Assembly (NCBI RefSeq): GCF_040581485.1
Contig: NC_090132.1
Location: forward strand, 17,851,411 to 17,915,410
Length of the DNA: 64,000 bases
Source of the DNA: Linepithema humile
Lineage: Eukaryota; Arthropoda; Insecta; Hymenoptera; Formicidae
Reading direction: 5' to 3'
Position 1 is the stretch's first letter. Each line of letters begins with the position of its first letter. Below the pieces are notes generated by a model. That model saw only the letters and a program-made list of their open reading frames with translations, was not told where the DNA came from and did not search any database. Below, piece after piece: positions 13,185 through 25,047 of the stretch. The position numbers were made by a program, and so were the translations under genes.

Positions 13185-13693
13185 CTGGATTCAGTAAATT
13201 GAAGACACTACTGTTCCACGGGTCTCTTATAATTCCGTAAATACTCCGAAGAGGCTTATGTCCATGGTACGTCTTAACAAATGTACCACGTCAAGGCACT
13301 TTAAACTTTTACTTTAAACCTTTGCGTAAATTTGTTGTTAACAAACAGAACTGAAATGCACGGAAAGTAAATACAGAAACGTGCGATATTTCTAATAATT
13401 CACAGTATTAAACGTTTCGCTGCGCGCATGTGTAGAAAACTTGGGACTGGTTGCTGAAATACTTACGTTATTCGCAAAGCTATGCGGCAGCGAGACAACT
13501 AACGTCAACTGATATTTTAAATTTGCACAATCTATAAACGAATCTTTCGGCAATACGTCGCAATCTGTTAATGTCAGTCTGTATAAATAAATTAATCGTA
13601 AGATGAAATGCATAAGAGAGCGCTACAATTTACACGCGTTTACTTGCGTCGATTGATCATCCGCTTCGCGGAGCGAAAACCCGTCACGCCAAA

Positions 13694-13726
13694 GTACCGC
13701 TAAATTACTCAAGTGTTCGCAAGTGT
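13694..13726. repeat. 33-bp repeat, copy 2
   Basis: This is the second copy of the 13152 segment, starting gtaccgctaaattactca, offset by 542 bases. All four differences are transitions. The spacing resembles that of the 4.84/5.35-kb pair, but the two families share no sequence that I can see. Confidence 0.5.
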
Positions 13727-14055
13727 GTACTCGAGAAATTGCAGGATGCACGGTCTCTGCAACTCTACCGGCAGGCTACGCGGTGCGCTACCGATGCATT
13801 CTCGCTACCGACTTCATGGGTCAAATCGGGTAAACGACCGTAAGTCTTCCTGTAATCATTGGGAGAAGGCGCTTTACCTCTCTGCTGTTTCTAATTTCCG
13901 TCTGTCCGATATCGTTCCAATTAAAAGCGATGCGATGGTCTCCGCAAAAAAGATGAAATCTATTGTTCGCTCGTTCACTGCTTCGCTATTGTTATACAAT
14001 GGAGATTGGATGTTGGAAGTAAGAGACGAGTAGTCGTGATGCAAATTTTAAACAC

Positions 14056-14300
14056 TGTCAATGATTTTTGATTGAACAATATGTCCGTCAACGAATAAAT
14101 CAGTTTTGTAAAAATTTTAATCCCATTTTAGACGAGTCGATGATTTTTGAATGAATAATAATATGTCCATCAACGAAGAAAGCGACTTTGTGAAAATTTT
14201 TTCCTATTTTGGACACAAGTCGATAATTGTTGAATAAACAATACGTCTGTCAACGAAAAAACCGGTTTTGCAAAAATGTAATTCTATTTTAGACAAGTGC
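14056..14300. repeat. Three-copy tandem repeat, unit about 80 bp
   Basis: Three diverged units start near 14062, 14141 and 14224. Each reads roughly tgatttttga...caatatgtccgtcaacgaa...gttttgtaaaaattt...cctattttagacaagtcga. Period is 79 then 83 bases. Units differ by substitutions and small indels. None codes for protein in a consistent frame. This is a short satellite-like array, not a microsatellite. Confidence 0.8.
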
Positions 14301-17103
14301 TTTTAATTTACGATTAAATCTTTGAAGGTATTGACGATGTCATACAATCTAAGATGGTTTCCAACAACGATATATGGTCGATGCAATTGGCAATTTCACG
14401 GATTTGCAGAGCATTAGGATTGGGTCTGTTCAGGTTTACATTCCGCCAGTCGCTTATCCAAGAATAATTCCCTAGTTGATTGGCATCATTCATCTCGAGA
14501 TGAATATCCCGCGGCCGGCGGAGATGAACTTCCGCAATTAGATATCAGTTACGATCGCGACCTGCGGTAAGTGCAATTGAAACTGCAATAATACGATCCC
14601 GAACGTGCCTGCAGGGCGCAACGGCTAACAATTCGCGAGAATTTGCCACGTGCTTTCTTTCTTTTCATTTCCGCACTTTTGTCCTTGACTAGCATCGATT
14701 CTTCTGCTTCGCGTAGCAAAAGGAGATTCATCTCGCTGCGATGCTCTTTTGTCGCGAGCGACAATGAAAAGATGGGCCTGTAAACAACTTGAAGCGAAAC
14801 TAATGCACGAAAGGGCTATTGTGCTAATTGTAAGACTCCTCGGTCTTGCAAGTTTCATGTAATTGTTTTAAGTATTCATTGTTATTTGTCGTTTGGCGCT
14901 ATTATGAGCAGGCGACAAAGTAATAAGCCGTAATTAAATCTTTAAAGATGGTTAAAACGTATCAAATGAATTCTTAATAACGATATTTATACCGAGAAAC
15001 GGAAGTTTGTCTTCTCACCAAAGTGTTATTCCTGAAAAGAATCGCGCCTCGAATTTTTTCATTTTAATCGCTTTCACAGTCGCCAGGATGTACAATCAAG
15101 ATGCTGTGCAAAAAATTTTTTAAATGTATTTCACGTGTAATTATCATATGATCGTGTAAAGGCGGATAAATTTGCAACTCCGCGACTTACCTCGAAACGT
15201 TAATTGTTATTAATTATAACTAATCAAATACAAAATTATGTAAATACGAGCACTCTTTCGTCTCTACATATTTCTTTTTGCTTTCCTCACACGTTCTCTC
15301 TCATTTATACTTATTTTCCACGTTATTCATATCATATTGCATAATTATTATATTATTATTTTACGGTTCAATTATTATTAATTAGAATCAAAATCAATTA
15401 CCGTGGCAATAAGCCTCGCTGAGTAAATATCTAATAGATAATTTTTGTTCATAAAACGCATTTTTGTTCATGAGAAAAACACAAAGAAATCCACGTACAC
15501 AGCCGCGATGAGAAAGTGTAATAGATGAACTCCATTGGGCAGTTATGAACTTTGGGAAAGAGGCAGACGACAGGCGGCCGGCGGCCGCAGCTTTCGTATA
15601 TCCGTAATAAACCGGAAGAAGGTCGAAGCGGAGGGATGGCGAGAGCTGTCGTGCCTAGCCCAACTGTTTCTCGTCGAAGTGGTTTTGTGCCAGGCGGCGT
15701 TTCGTGTTGTCCTCTGGTGTAGCAATAAACTGGCTGAACGGTCAAAGGTTCTCAACTTTTCATTTTATCAGGGATAATGGACTCTGCACTGAAGGCAGAA
15801 TGAAGGAATTGTTATTTGAGAGGGGAGAAGGAGAGAGAAAGAGAGATGCGAAAGACAACATTTCGATGGGAGTACGTGGTGAGAGAACACTATGCGGAGA
15901 TTGATTTTCCACGGTCGATTCTTGCACGAACGATCGATTCTCGGAACTCGGAAACGTTTTTCTTTTCCTTTGTCCTAACGCGTCCACGGATTACGGTTTT
16001 GTTGAATTCGGCTTTTTCCGCGGACCAGGAAAATGGGGGGATTAACGGAATCCTAAAACGAGCGTGAATGTTTGTCCCATTCTCTCCCCCTTTTTGTCTA
16101 GTCTCACTCGACTCGTCGCGCACGATCTCGCTGCCGAACGACGGCGGACGAACGTGCCGTTAAAAAGATTAAATTTGTAGGAAAAATCCGGCACGATATC
16201 AGAATCTGTCAGGCAATCTGTCAGTATATCGCGGTTGGGGTTTATGCGTGCTCCGTAAAATATATTTTTATTTAATCAAGAATTTGATCTGCATTCCAAT
16301 GTTTTAACAATGCACGATCGTTAAAAGGAAAAAACAATGCAGACTAAGCAACTGACTCGCTATATCGCTCGACCGTTTTATAAGAAGCGACTCCTAGAAT
16401 TTCACGTCATGCCAAAATAATTATGCGCTGTGACTGGCGTACATGTCAAAATCTCATTTGGAGTCATTATTATTCGTGCTTTATACCCCTATTCCGACAA
16501 CGTTTCATTTAAGCGCTTATTGATAAGAAACAATGTGACTCGCAACATGGCAAAATAGCGAGGAGGCTATTATGCTGCGGTTTCTCGCAGTAAAAGACAA
16601 CGAGGACCGTTCGAGGAGCGTCGTGCCAACCGGGGAACGGTACCAGCCACATTGTGCTGAACGAAACGCTGCACGAAAATGTTTCATTGCACACCGGAGT
16701 CGCGGTTAGCTCCCACCTACGCTTCCCTTCGTGACACCCGCGCCCTCGTTTCTCTCGTGCACAAATGAAATTCGAATGCACGCGGGCTCAGTGGAGACGA
16801 CTACGAGCAGCTACGGCAACGCGACGAATGCACCTTGCAACACGGCCGGCGTCCTCGTCTATTAGAAATTCTAAGTTCATCGGCGGTAAACCGCGAAGTA
16901 GGAAGTTTCGCGTCTAGCGAAGTCAACAGAGCGTTAAAGGCAGCGACCACGTTCTCTCCCTCTTGCTAGGGGTCCCGCTTTCTCTTTCCCTCGCCCACTT
17001 ACTCTCTTCCTCCCTTGCCTGCATCGTGTTCCTCGATGCGGACAGGAAGTTCGAGCGCTACGCTCGAGGAAAGTAACAAAGCATCAGATACCATGCCACC
17101 GTT

Positions 17104-17132
17104 GCCGTCGCCGCCGCCGCCGCCGCCGCTGC
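17104..17132. repeat. (CCG)n microsatellite
   Basis: An array of CCG/GCC triplets, nearly pure. In one frame it would code for polyproline, but the surrounding frame shows no other sign of coding. Confidence 0.8.
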
Positions 17133-17908
17133 CAGCCTTTTACGGAGCATGTAGCCTCGGTATAATTAAGGAAAAACGGCTGTACGTCGTTGTAATCATT
17201 GAGGCGTTGTTCGAGTTAATGGTCGGCGTGATTAATGATGTTGCGCGGCGCGACTAAGAGAGTAATATACTACGGACAGGTGATATACGACGTAAGCAAA
17301 AGTTAAGTCGCAGGACAGGAACAGGGCGGGAATTAAATACAACGATAAGTTTGACGATTCAATTGCAGTCTCGTACTGTTGAATAACAAGTAAGCAATAT
17401 GGATCATTCGATTTGTTACGAATCGTGGAAAATGATACCGCGAGAATATTGGTAGATTTTGCAGCAAAATACCTTGGCAAATTCTCTGATTTCTCCAAAT
17501 GAGGAATATTGCGTGCTACAGTTTCGTTTAATAGTTCATTTATGCGCTACATTTTGTTAAAAACAAACTTAATATTTCCCGGAATATAGAATGTAAATTG
17601 CGAGTTTTGCAGAGAGGAAACCGCAATTGCAAGTTAAGTGGAGTTGCAAATTTACGCGCATCGTTGCTAAACGCCGCCAATTGCTCGTCAAAACAATCTG
17701 AAGCCCGCCGTGCCGGAAGAGGCTTGCATATTCAGCGCGTCCCGAATCAGACGTCTGCGCAGTCTGGTTGATTCAAAAGCAGGTTTAACGATAATTCCTA
17801 ACTGCGATATGACCGAACATAGGATCGCGGCGTTTCGCCTCCAGCAACATCAACGCGAATGCTAATATTGGTACAGTCTTACTCTCCGTCACTTCCGATT
17901 CCTGGCGT

Positions 17909-17926
17909 TACCTACCTACCTACCTA
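17909..17926. repeat. (TACC)n microsatellite
   Basis: Four and a half tandem TACC units. Confidence 0.8.
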
Positions 17927-17994
17927 TTGCGTCGCCTTGAAACTCACGTCACTCGCTCGTTGCTAATGGTAATGCGCTAGACCTCTTAAATACT

Positions 17995-18028
17995 TCTCTC
18001 TCTCTCTCTCTCTCTCTCAAGAGAGAGA
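17995..18028. repeat. (TC)12 then (GA)4, a self-complementary microsatellite
   Basis: Twelve TC units at 17995-18018 are followed after two A by gagagaga at 18021-18028. The junction is a small palindrome, so the array could form a hairpin. Confidence 0.8.
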
Positions 18029-19805
18029 AATATTTGACGATAATATATAAAATAAGATTGAACCTTCTTTGTTCTGACGTAGTAGACGCTTTTGTTACAC
18101 AAAAGAACACTCATTTATGAGCAAAGACTTATTTTAAATTTACCTGCATCACTTGTTTGACATCTTGTACTTTAACGTTTCAAATAACAAAAGATGTGGC
18201 TTAACGTTATAATAAAATTCCTAAAAATTATATCTTGATGATTGAAAGTATATATTTAAAAAAATTATAGATCACAAATTGAATTGATTTAACGATTAAA
18301 TGTTTTATTTACTTAATTAATTTGTTGAATATGCGCAAAATAGCGTAATAGAAGGACAGAAAGGAAAGGAGAATTGTCACAAAACATTCCGTTTATCTAC
18401 TACATGATTATCGGAAAAAATTTTCTCGTGGTAGAAATGTGCTGAAAAGTTCGTGTAGAATTATTAAAAAAATTTAGCATAAATGGACGATAAATTCATG
18501 GAAAACTCCTGCCGCTGCAGTAGGAGCCACGTTCCGGCACCTGTGCAGAACTCGCGAATAAGTTCTTATTTATACCGTCGAACGCACATTATTTTTCACA
18601 GACCGTCTCAGAAACTTTCCGGTAAGTTTTCGGAGCGCGTAATGGCGGTCAGAAAAACTCACATTGCTTCTCATCAAATATTTATTCGGAAATTTGAAAA
18701 GCGGATAAAATATTTTTTTCGTGTACAGTCAAAAATGCTATGACAATTCTCAAGAGCGTGATAAAAGTTGAACGCGTATGAATAAAGATGAAATAATGAA
18801 TATCATATCAAAATGGAACGGTAACATATTATCATGCTTTAGTATATATTTTGTCATATTATACTATTTTTGTGGAAAGCAAGAATTTGTGGAATTATCG
18901 AGGAATTCGTAATTATAGATGATAGGATTAATTATTCCATATGTAATTATGAAGAATTTGGTCAATATTGATTAACATATCTGAATTAATATTCTAATGA
19001 TGAATTAAATATGGTCATTCTGGTTAGTATTTGATTATTGATAGCAATATCAGAAATACAATTTTTATTACTTTTAACAAAATTGAAAAATTTATTTCTT
19101 TATTTAAATTCCTTACAACAGCAACTCGTATTTAATATCAATTATATTAAAAATAACTCTTTATTTATTGTTGTTAGCTTAATTCAAAAATTATTTATCC
19201 TAGTTTAATTCAAGAATAACAGTATTTTTTATGGATGTTTGAAATATATAACTATAATTAGAAATTTTATTCTAATATTATTATAAATATTTTTAATAAT
19301 ATTCGCAGATTATTTTGAGGTATTATATATTTAAGACACATAAATTGTGCACTCAGAATTGCGATTGCACCTACTTTTCACACTCCTTAGAATGGGCTGG
19401 AATAGGTTTCGACAACATCGCACGATCACGAAAGAAAGAAAGGCAGAAGATAGAGGAGCGAAATGACGGTAAACTGGGGCAACAGCCTATCTCGACGGCG
19501 TAGTTTCGTGCTATTCTTGTAGTCCTATTCGCCATACTCTCGCGGTTCTCTCGTTCCGACTCTCATATACACGCTTCTCTTCCGCTCGTGACGGCGCAAG
19601 GCAGATTCATTTCGTATTTATTAAATTTCATAAAGCATCCTGGCAGACAACGCGGCTGTATTTTCCATTTTCTCGTCTCAGAGCGCACGGTGCAGAAGGG
19701 GCGAGTGTCGTGGAAAATGGAGAACGCGGGAAGATGACTACGTCGGGCCACTCTCATCGTCTTCTTTTCTTTTTCTATCTTTTTCCTTTTTCTTTGCGTG
19801 TCTCT

Positions 19806-19817
19806 CCCCCCCCCCCC
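19806..19817. repeat. C12 homopolymer
   Basis: Twelve consecutive C, followed by a TG-rich and then a (TA)n tract at about 19865-19898. Confidence 0.85.
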
Positions 19818-19864
19818 TCTTTGTATGTGTGTGTGTATGTTATCCTTCTATTCACCTGCACCGG

Positions 19865-19898
19865 TATATATATATGTATATATATATATATATATATA
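19865..19898. repeat. (TA)n microsatellite
   Basis: Alternating TA with one interruption by G. Confidence 0.85.
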
Positions 19899-21285
19899 GA
19901 TGCCTCTTTTTCTTTCGTTGCCTGCTCAGAGCGTGAGTTAGGTGTCACCATCCAGCCGACCTGTTTTACATTTAAAAGCTCTTGCCGTGTCGCTATCTCG
20001 AATCGTACTCACGAAACGGCGTGTGTACACATACACTTCAACTACTCAGGATCCACGACTTTCCACGGGAGATCCCCGTGCGATGTGCCGGTCAGTGCTT
20101 TTTCCGGGCTGAAATCCCGGCTGGTCCGCGAGATCGTTTCAGGATGAAAAGCGCGCGGCGTGATTCGGAAGTTCCGAGGAAACGGGTCTTATATAGTCGC
20201 TCTGAGACTTTTATTTCGTGTAAATTGGATGTCTTCCGCTCGGCAGAGATATGGCGCTCCCCGACCGGTAGTTTAGTCGCTTTCGAAAGAATACTGGCAC
20301 TTAACGACGTTGAATCTACGCAAAGCAGATTGCTAAAATCTCATCGCTCGCGTATTAAAACCATGAGGGGTTTTGGGAAATTAAATTGCTAATTATAAGT
20401 GAACTTAAATGCGGAATACGATAGAAAAGTGTGTGCAACAAGAAAAGAAATATGAAATAAATAGAACCATTTCTATCAGCGTTACTGCATTCCGTTCATT
20501 GACGGTATTGTGTGTTATATTTGTGACGGATGTCCATCGAAATTCGCAGACTTGGATATTATATTACGAGTGAGGCCAGGACAATGATAACTCAATTTAG
20601 CAGCACTAGAAGACGTTCCAGCTGTCTGATATTGAAAGTTTTCGATGCCGACCACCGACGCTCGATACATTATGGCGGCACGTGTACGAGATATTGACCA
20701 ATGACGCTTCACTATTGTTATTATTGCCTGAGATCTTATTGAAGTATCTCGGCATCGACCTCGGCCGGCGGTGCTGCTGTACGCGTCAACTATATTTCAA
20801 GACGAACGGACGATATTAAAACTGGTATTAACGTCAAAAAGTTTATCGATATTTCTTCGCTTTACTATTGATTTCTACTTAGCCTCGCAATACGTCTTAA
20901 TAAATACGCGATATTAATTGCAGTCTGAGATTAAGTATATCGAGTGTTTTATTCAGTCTTTCATACATTTCGAAAACCCGAAATTGATATATTAATTTTC
21001 AGAACAAAATTTCTAGCTTTAATGATGAATTATTGCAAACATCTAATTTTATTTCAACATTAATTCTAATATTATATTCGCGAACAATGTTTTCACTTAG
21101 AATTTTCAAATATAAGACATCTAATGAAATAATCTTAATAGACTTAATAAATCACTTAACTTGCTTCATTATTTGTAAATAAATGATCTCAGTCGAAATA
21201 CATTTTTGAGTGGAGGATAAAATGCAATGACATAATAAATCTAGAATAAATATTTTCTAAAAAATACTTAAAAACTCTGATTACA

Positions 21286-21290
<5 letters not shown>

Positions 21291-21344
<54 letters not shown>
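21291..21344. repeat. (GA)n microsatellite, about 54 bp
   Basis: Near-uninterrupted GA repeat with a single A insertion near the right end. With the GT array at 53195 it is one of the longest pure dinucleotide arrays in the window. Confidence 0.95.
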
Positions 21345-24300
21345 CTTATGATTAGTTATTAAAAATATATTTAATATATTATACTAATATTAAAAGGCGA
21401 GAGACAGATTTTTCGCAAAAATTAAAAAATAATTTTGCATCCTGAATGCATTTTTATTTTGATATCTTTAATATATTGGAACGCTGCAATCCTTTCATTC
21501 TCGATCACTCGCGTTTATATCTCATCAAAGCGTGACCGATAGAACTCGTTGCGCTACCCGCGGCGAAAACGAGCGGAAACGAAGCGTGCTCGGCGCAAAG
21601 TGACTCCCGATCGAAGCCCGCAGGAGTTTCCCGTCTCGTCGCGAGAGCCAGTGCAAAGTTTCCGCGGCTTGTGACAGCAGCCTAAACTGGCACAACTTCA
21701 TTCCTCTCGTCGTGGCTCGTTGCGCCTTTCTCGCTCCGCACCGTATCCAAAAGCGCAGTCTCACCGCTCGACGTTCTCCGAGAAGGATTTGTACGCTTTT
21801 AGCGGTAATCCCGCAGCCCCACCTCGCACTTCTCGTCGGTAACCCCTCTCGCTCAATCCCGAATCAGTGTTCAACCCCTGGCGACGAACCCGGACCGGTC
21901 TAGGCCACCACCACATCTCACCACCACTAGTCCGCAGATCCACACGCTTCGTATCTCGCCAGACATACGCAGGGTCTGTCTGTGGAATTTGCGGATTTAG
22001 CGAAACCTCCCGAATTAAATTTTAATTAAATCTACCGGACCGTTTTCCCTATCCAGCTTCGGTGTATCGTGAAAGAGCGGATTTTTTATCGAGCTTGGAT
22101 GTCATCGTTTCGAAGGCATATGGATCTTAGGACACAGCCGTGGAATTATACTTGGGCTTTTTATAGCATATAGAATGATTCGAGCGGACTTGAGCATACG
22201 CTCGGACTAATTGTGATTAATCTCGCGGCTCTTCCTAGAATTGCGAGCGAAATTATATTTTATGAGTTTATCGTAAAGCACGTAACAAGTTGTTAACGCG
22301 TTATTAACAATGCAACATCTATCCCAAGGTTCACATTTATCAAAATTTAAATGACGCATTTGCCGCGTATGAGAATATCCACTAAAGCTCGGAAGCTCCA
22401 AAGAAAGCAAGAGGGAATATCTCTCCGGGATGAAGAGTTATAGCTTTCTATTAACCTGCCGTAACCTCCGACTAGAGTTTACGAGTGAGCGAGGGAGAAA
22501 AATAGCGCGGCGAATCCGGACCTTTTATGCAGTTCATCGTTTGCCAGACACATAATGTTCTGGCAATAAAAAAATATTCGTTGCACCGACTGGGCAAAAA
22601 ATGGAAATTTCCGAACTCAATTTGCATTTCGTCTGGCGTATCGTTGCGCACATATTGGCTGAAATTATTTAAAAATCAACAGTATTCCGGCGTTAGTGAA
22701 AAACGTGCCACGGGTAGAGAGAAAAAAAAATTCATCGGCGTATAAAGAGATGGCGAATGATCTCGCCGCCATTAATCGCGCCATTGATCCCAGAATTGTT
22801 ACTGCTACTCACCTGCACACCAAAGGAGTAGCTATTCCTTGCTTTTTGTTCCACATACACCCGTCCGCTTCAGTTTCTTTTCTATCTCACTGCCACTTGG
22901 AAGCGAAAAACGTGCATTGTGGGCCAGCTCGATGATCCTTGATGAGCGATATCCGTTTCCGCTCTAGCGAACAAAGCCTCGTTCTCACCGGAAATGCCTG
23001 AACATCGTTATCGCGGCAGCGACTCTACTCATCACGCGCTCCAAAAGCTTGTCGAAAATCGAGCTATTACTATAGATCGTGACACGCAGCAGACGTGCCA
23101 AAAGGATATAATAGTTCTGGCACGTCTTATGCTTCATGTGCACATCCTGTAATTATTCGCTCATCACGTTTCACGTATAGCACGCTATTCCGTAACAAGC
23201 TAACTATTCTGTAGTAGTTTGTTTATAAGTTATAAATGGTAATTTTTATAATCATCTTTCAGAGCTGATAAAATTTTACTGTAGAATACCAAGATTTTAT
23301 AGAAATCAAGGCAAGCAGAATTGCAAATAGCAAAAATGATATTTAAAATTAGGATATTTTAATCAAGAAAGTAGAAGATAATATTTTTAGATAAATATAT
23401 TTTAATCTCTTCTCCTGAATTTTATATTTGAGAAATTTTCTGTAACTTTTGCAGTTTTAAAAATAATTTTTAGTTTAATTATGTTGAATTTTTGGATGTA
23501 TTTTGTTGAAAAAGTATTTGTACGATTTATTGAAGTATGAGAAATATTATATATTGAATTTTTTCCTGAAGTTAAGTATATCAGCAGAGATATACTAACA
23601 CTATATACGGTGCGATAATATAGTGAGAAAGTACTCCCGTTTATAACCTTTCATCCTGAAATAAAAGCTGAAGTATAGCACAGAGAGGAAGTGTGGTGTA
23701 CAAAGTGAGAAAAAAAAATACCACGATACCAGAAATTTGTGCTGATGTAGTGCAAGCCATACGTCGTTCAACTATTTGCGAATGGCGATGGTGTACATGT
23801 GAGATTTGTTTTGTATATCACAAATAACACATCGTGAATCTCTGTTTCAAACAATGGAAGTGTGAATAATGGACATGGTGAATTTCTTCGGTTATGAATC
23901 GGCGCGGCGCCGTGATATAGCCGCCATTCGCGATCGATTGATAAGATTCTTGATGAAATTGAACATATTCTCGCAGTTATGTAAAAAATGATACAGAATG
24001 TACTTTTGCTTACAGATTGTCCAACAGAATTAAATTTCTTGAATTAAATTGCAGCCAAGATCTTATCAGTCTAATGAAAATTAATTCGAAAACAAGATTT
24101 TGTCATTTGTTGTTATTAATGAAGAGGAAATTTCGTTGCTCGCCAATTGCATATCTTTTTCTGAGCTTTCCAAAAGGAGTCTCCTTTCTGCAATCTCGTT
24201 AAACATCGCACAGTCTCATGTTTGATACCAGATCCGCCATTGAAAAAAAAGGTTACAAAGTGTGCCTTTTCGAAATTAGTTTTGTGAGCGGAGAGTAAGA

Positions 24301-24980
24301 CGGGCGCTATACCACGATCTCTTATTTGCTCGCGTCTTGCTTCTCCTTTTATAAGCTTTATAATATTACATTCCGTCTCAAGTGTCGCGAAGGAAGCGAC
24401 GCATTGTCGCGAAATCCATTAACGCGACGACGCACAACGTCGCGTCTTGACTAAAGGTTGTTGCTGCTCAATCCGTTCTTCTTCGCGGAGGCACGCAATC
24501 AAAGGAAGCGGCATTTCTTCCGTTTCTTCCGTTCTTCCGTTTTCTTCAACGGGAAATATGAAGCTTTTACGTCACTATTATGCTATTACGTTGAATTTAG
24601 TTGCTAATGATAGGCGCTTTGATACTAATGCATCTTATTAGTATGCACATAAATTTATTCAACTTTTTAATATATTAAATTTTTGAACTATTCTTTTTTA
24701 AACAAATTTAATTAAATGACATAACCGATATATTTGTAGAAAATTTTATTTATTCGCTATAATATCAGACAATTTTTAACTGTGTTAAACTTTTGCAAAA
24801 TTAATCTAAAATTTGTACGATATTCAATACGTTAATAACGCGACGGGTGTTGCTGGCTTCCGCTCGATACCACGTAAATCGTTGCAGCCCCGGGCTATCA
24901 CAGGCTGGATGATAACGCTCAGCGATTCCATCCGAGGAATTGCGACGAGACACAGCTCGTTCACGCGAAATGAATCCCGC
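21345..24980. other. Non-coding stretch
   Basis: I see no gene. A GC-rich block at about 21510-22000 is flanked by AT-rich DNA. Open frames there overlap on both strands. A short inverted repeat at 23091-23127 is listed separately. Confidence 0.5.
23091..23127. repeat. Perfect 10-bp inverted repeat (stem-loop)
   Basis: agacgtgcca at 23091-23100 pairs with tggcacgtct at 23118-23127 across a 17-base loop. No run of T follows, and this is a eukaryotic context, so it is not a bacterial-type terminator. Function unknown. Confidence 0.55.
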
Positions 24981-24995
24981 GTCGTTGACGTCGTT

Positions 24996-25029
<34 letters not shown>

Positions 25030-25047
25030 TCGCCGTCGTTGTTGTCG
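24981..25047. repeat. (GTC/CGT)n trinucleotide repeat
   Basis: An impure GTC array with a pure core of about a dozen units. It is translated in several overlapping frames as poly-valine, poly-serine, poly-threonine or poly-arginine; all are by-products of the repeat. Confidence 0.9.

Larger units (their letters stand above)
14301..21290. other. Non-coding stretch with microsatellites and GC islands
   Basis: No supportable gene. GC-richer blocks lie around 15530-16160, 16590-17150 and 19960-20350; AT-rich sequence fills the rest. The open frame at 17015-17257 contains a polyproline run that comes entirely from a (CCG)n repeat at 17104-17132. Frames at 19710-20392 overlap in two phases and look like chance openness in a GC-richer block. 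Confidence 0.5.
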
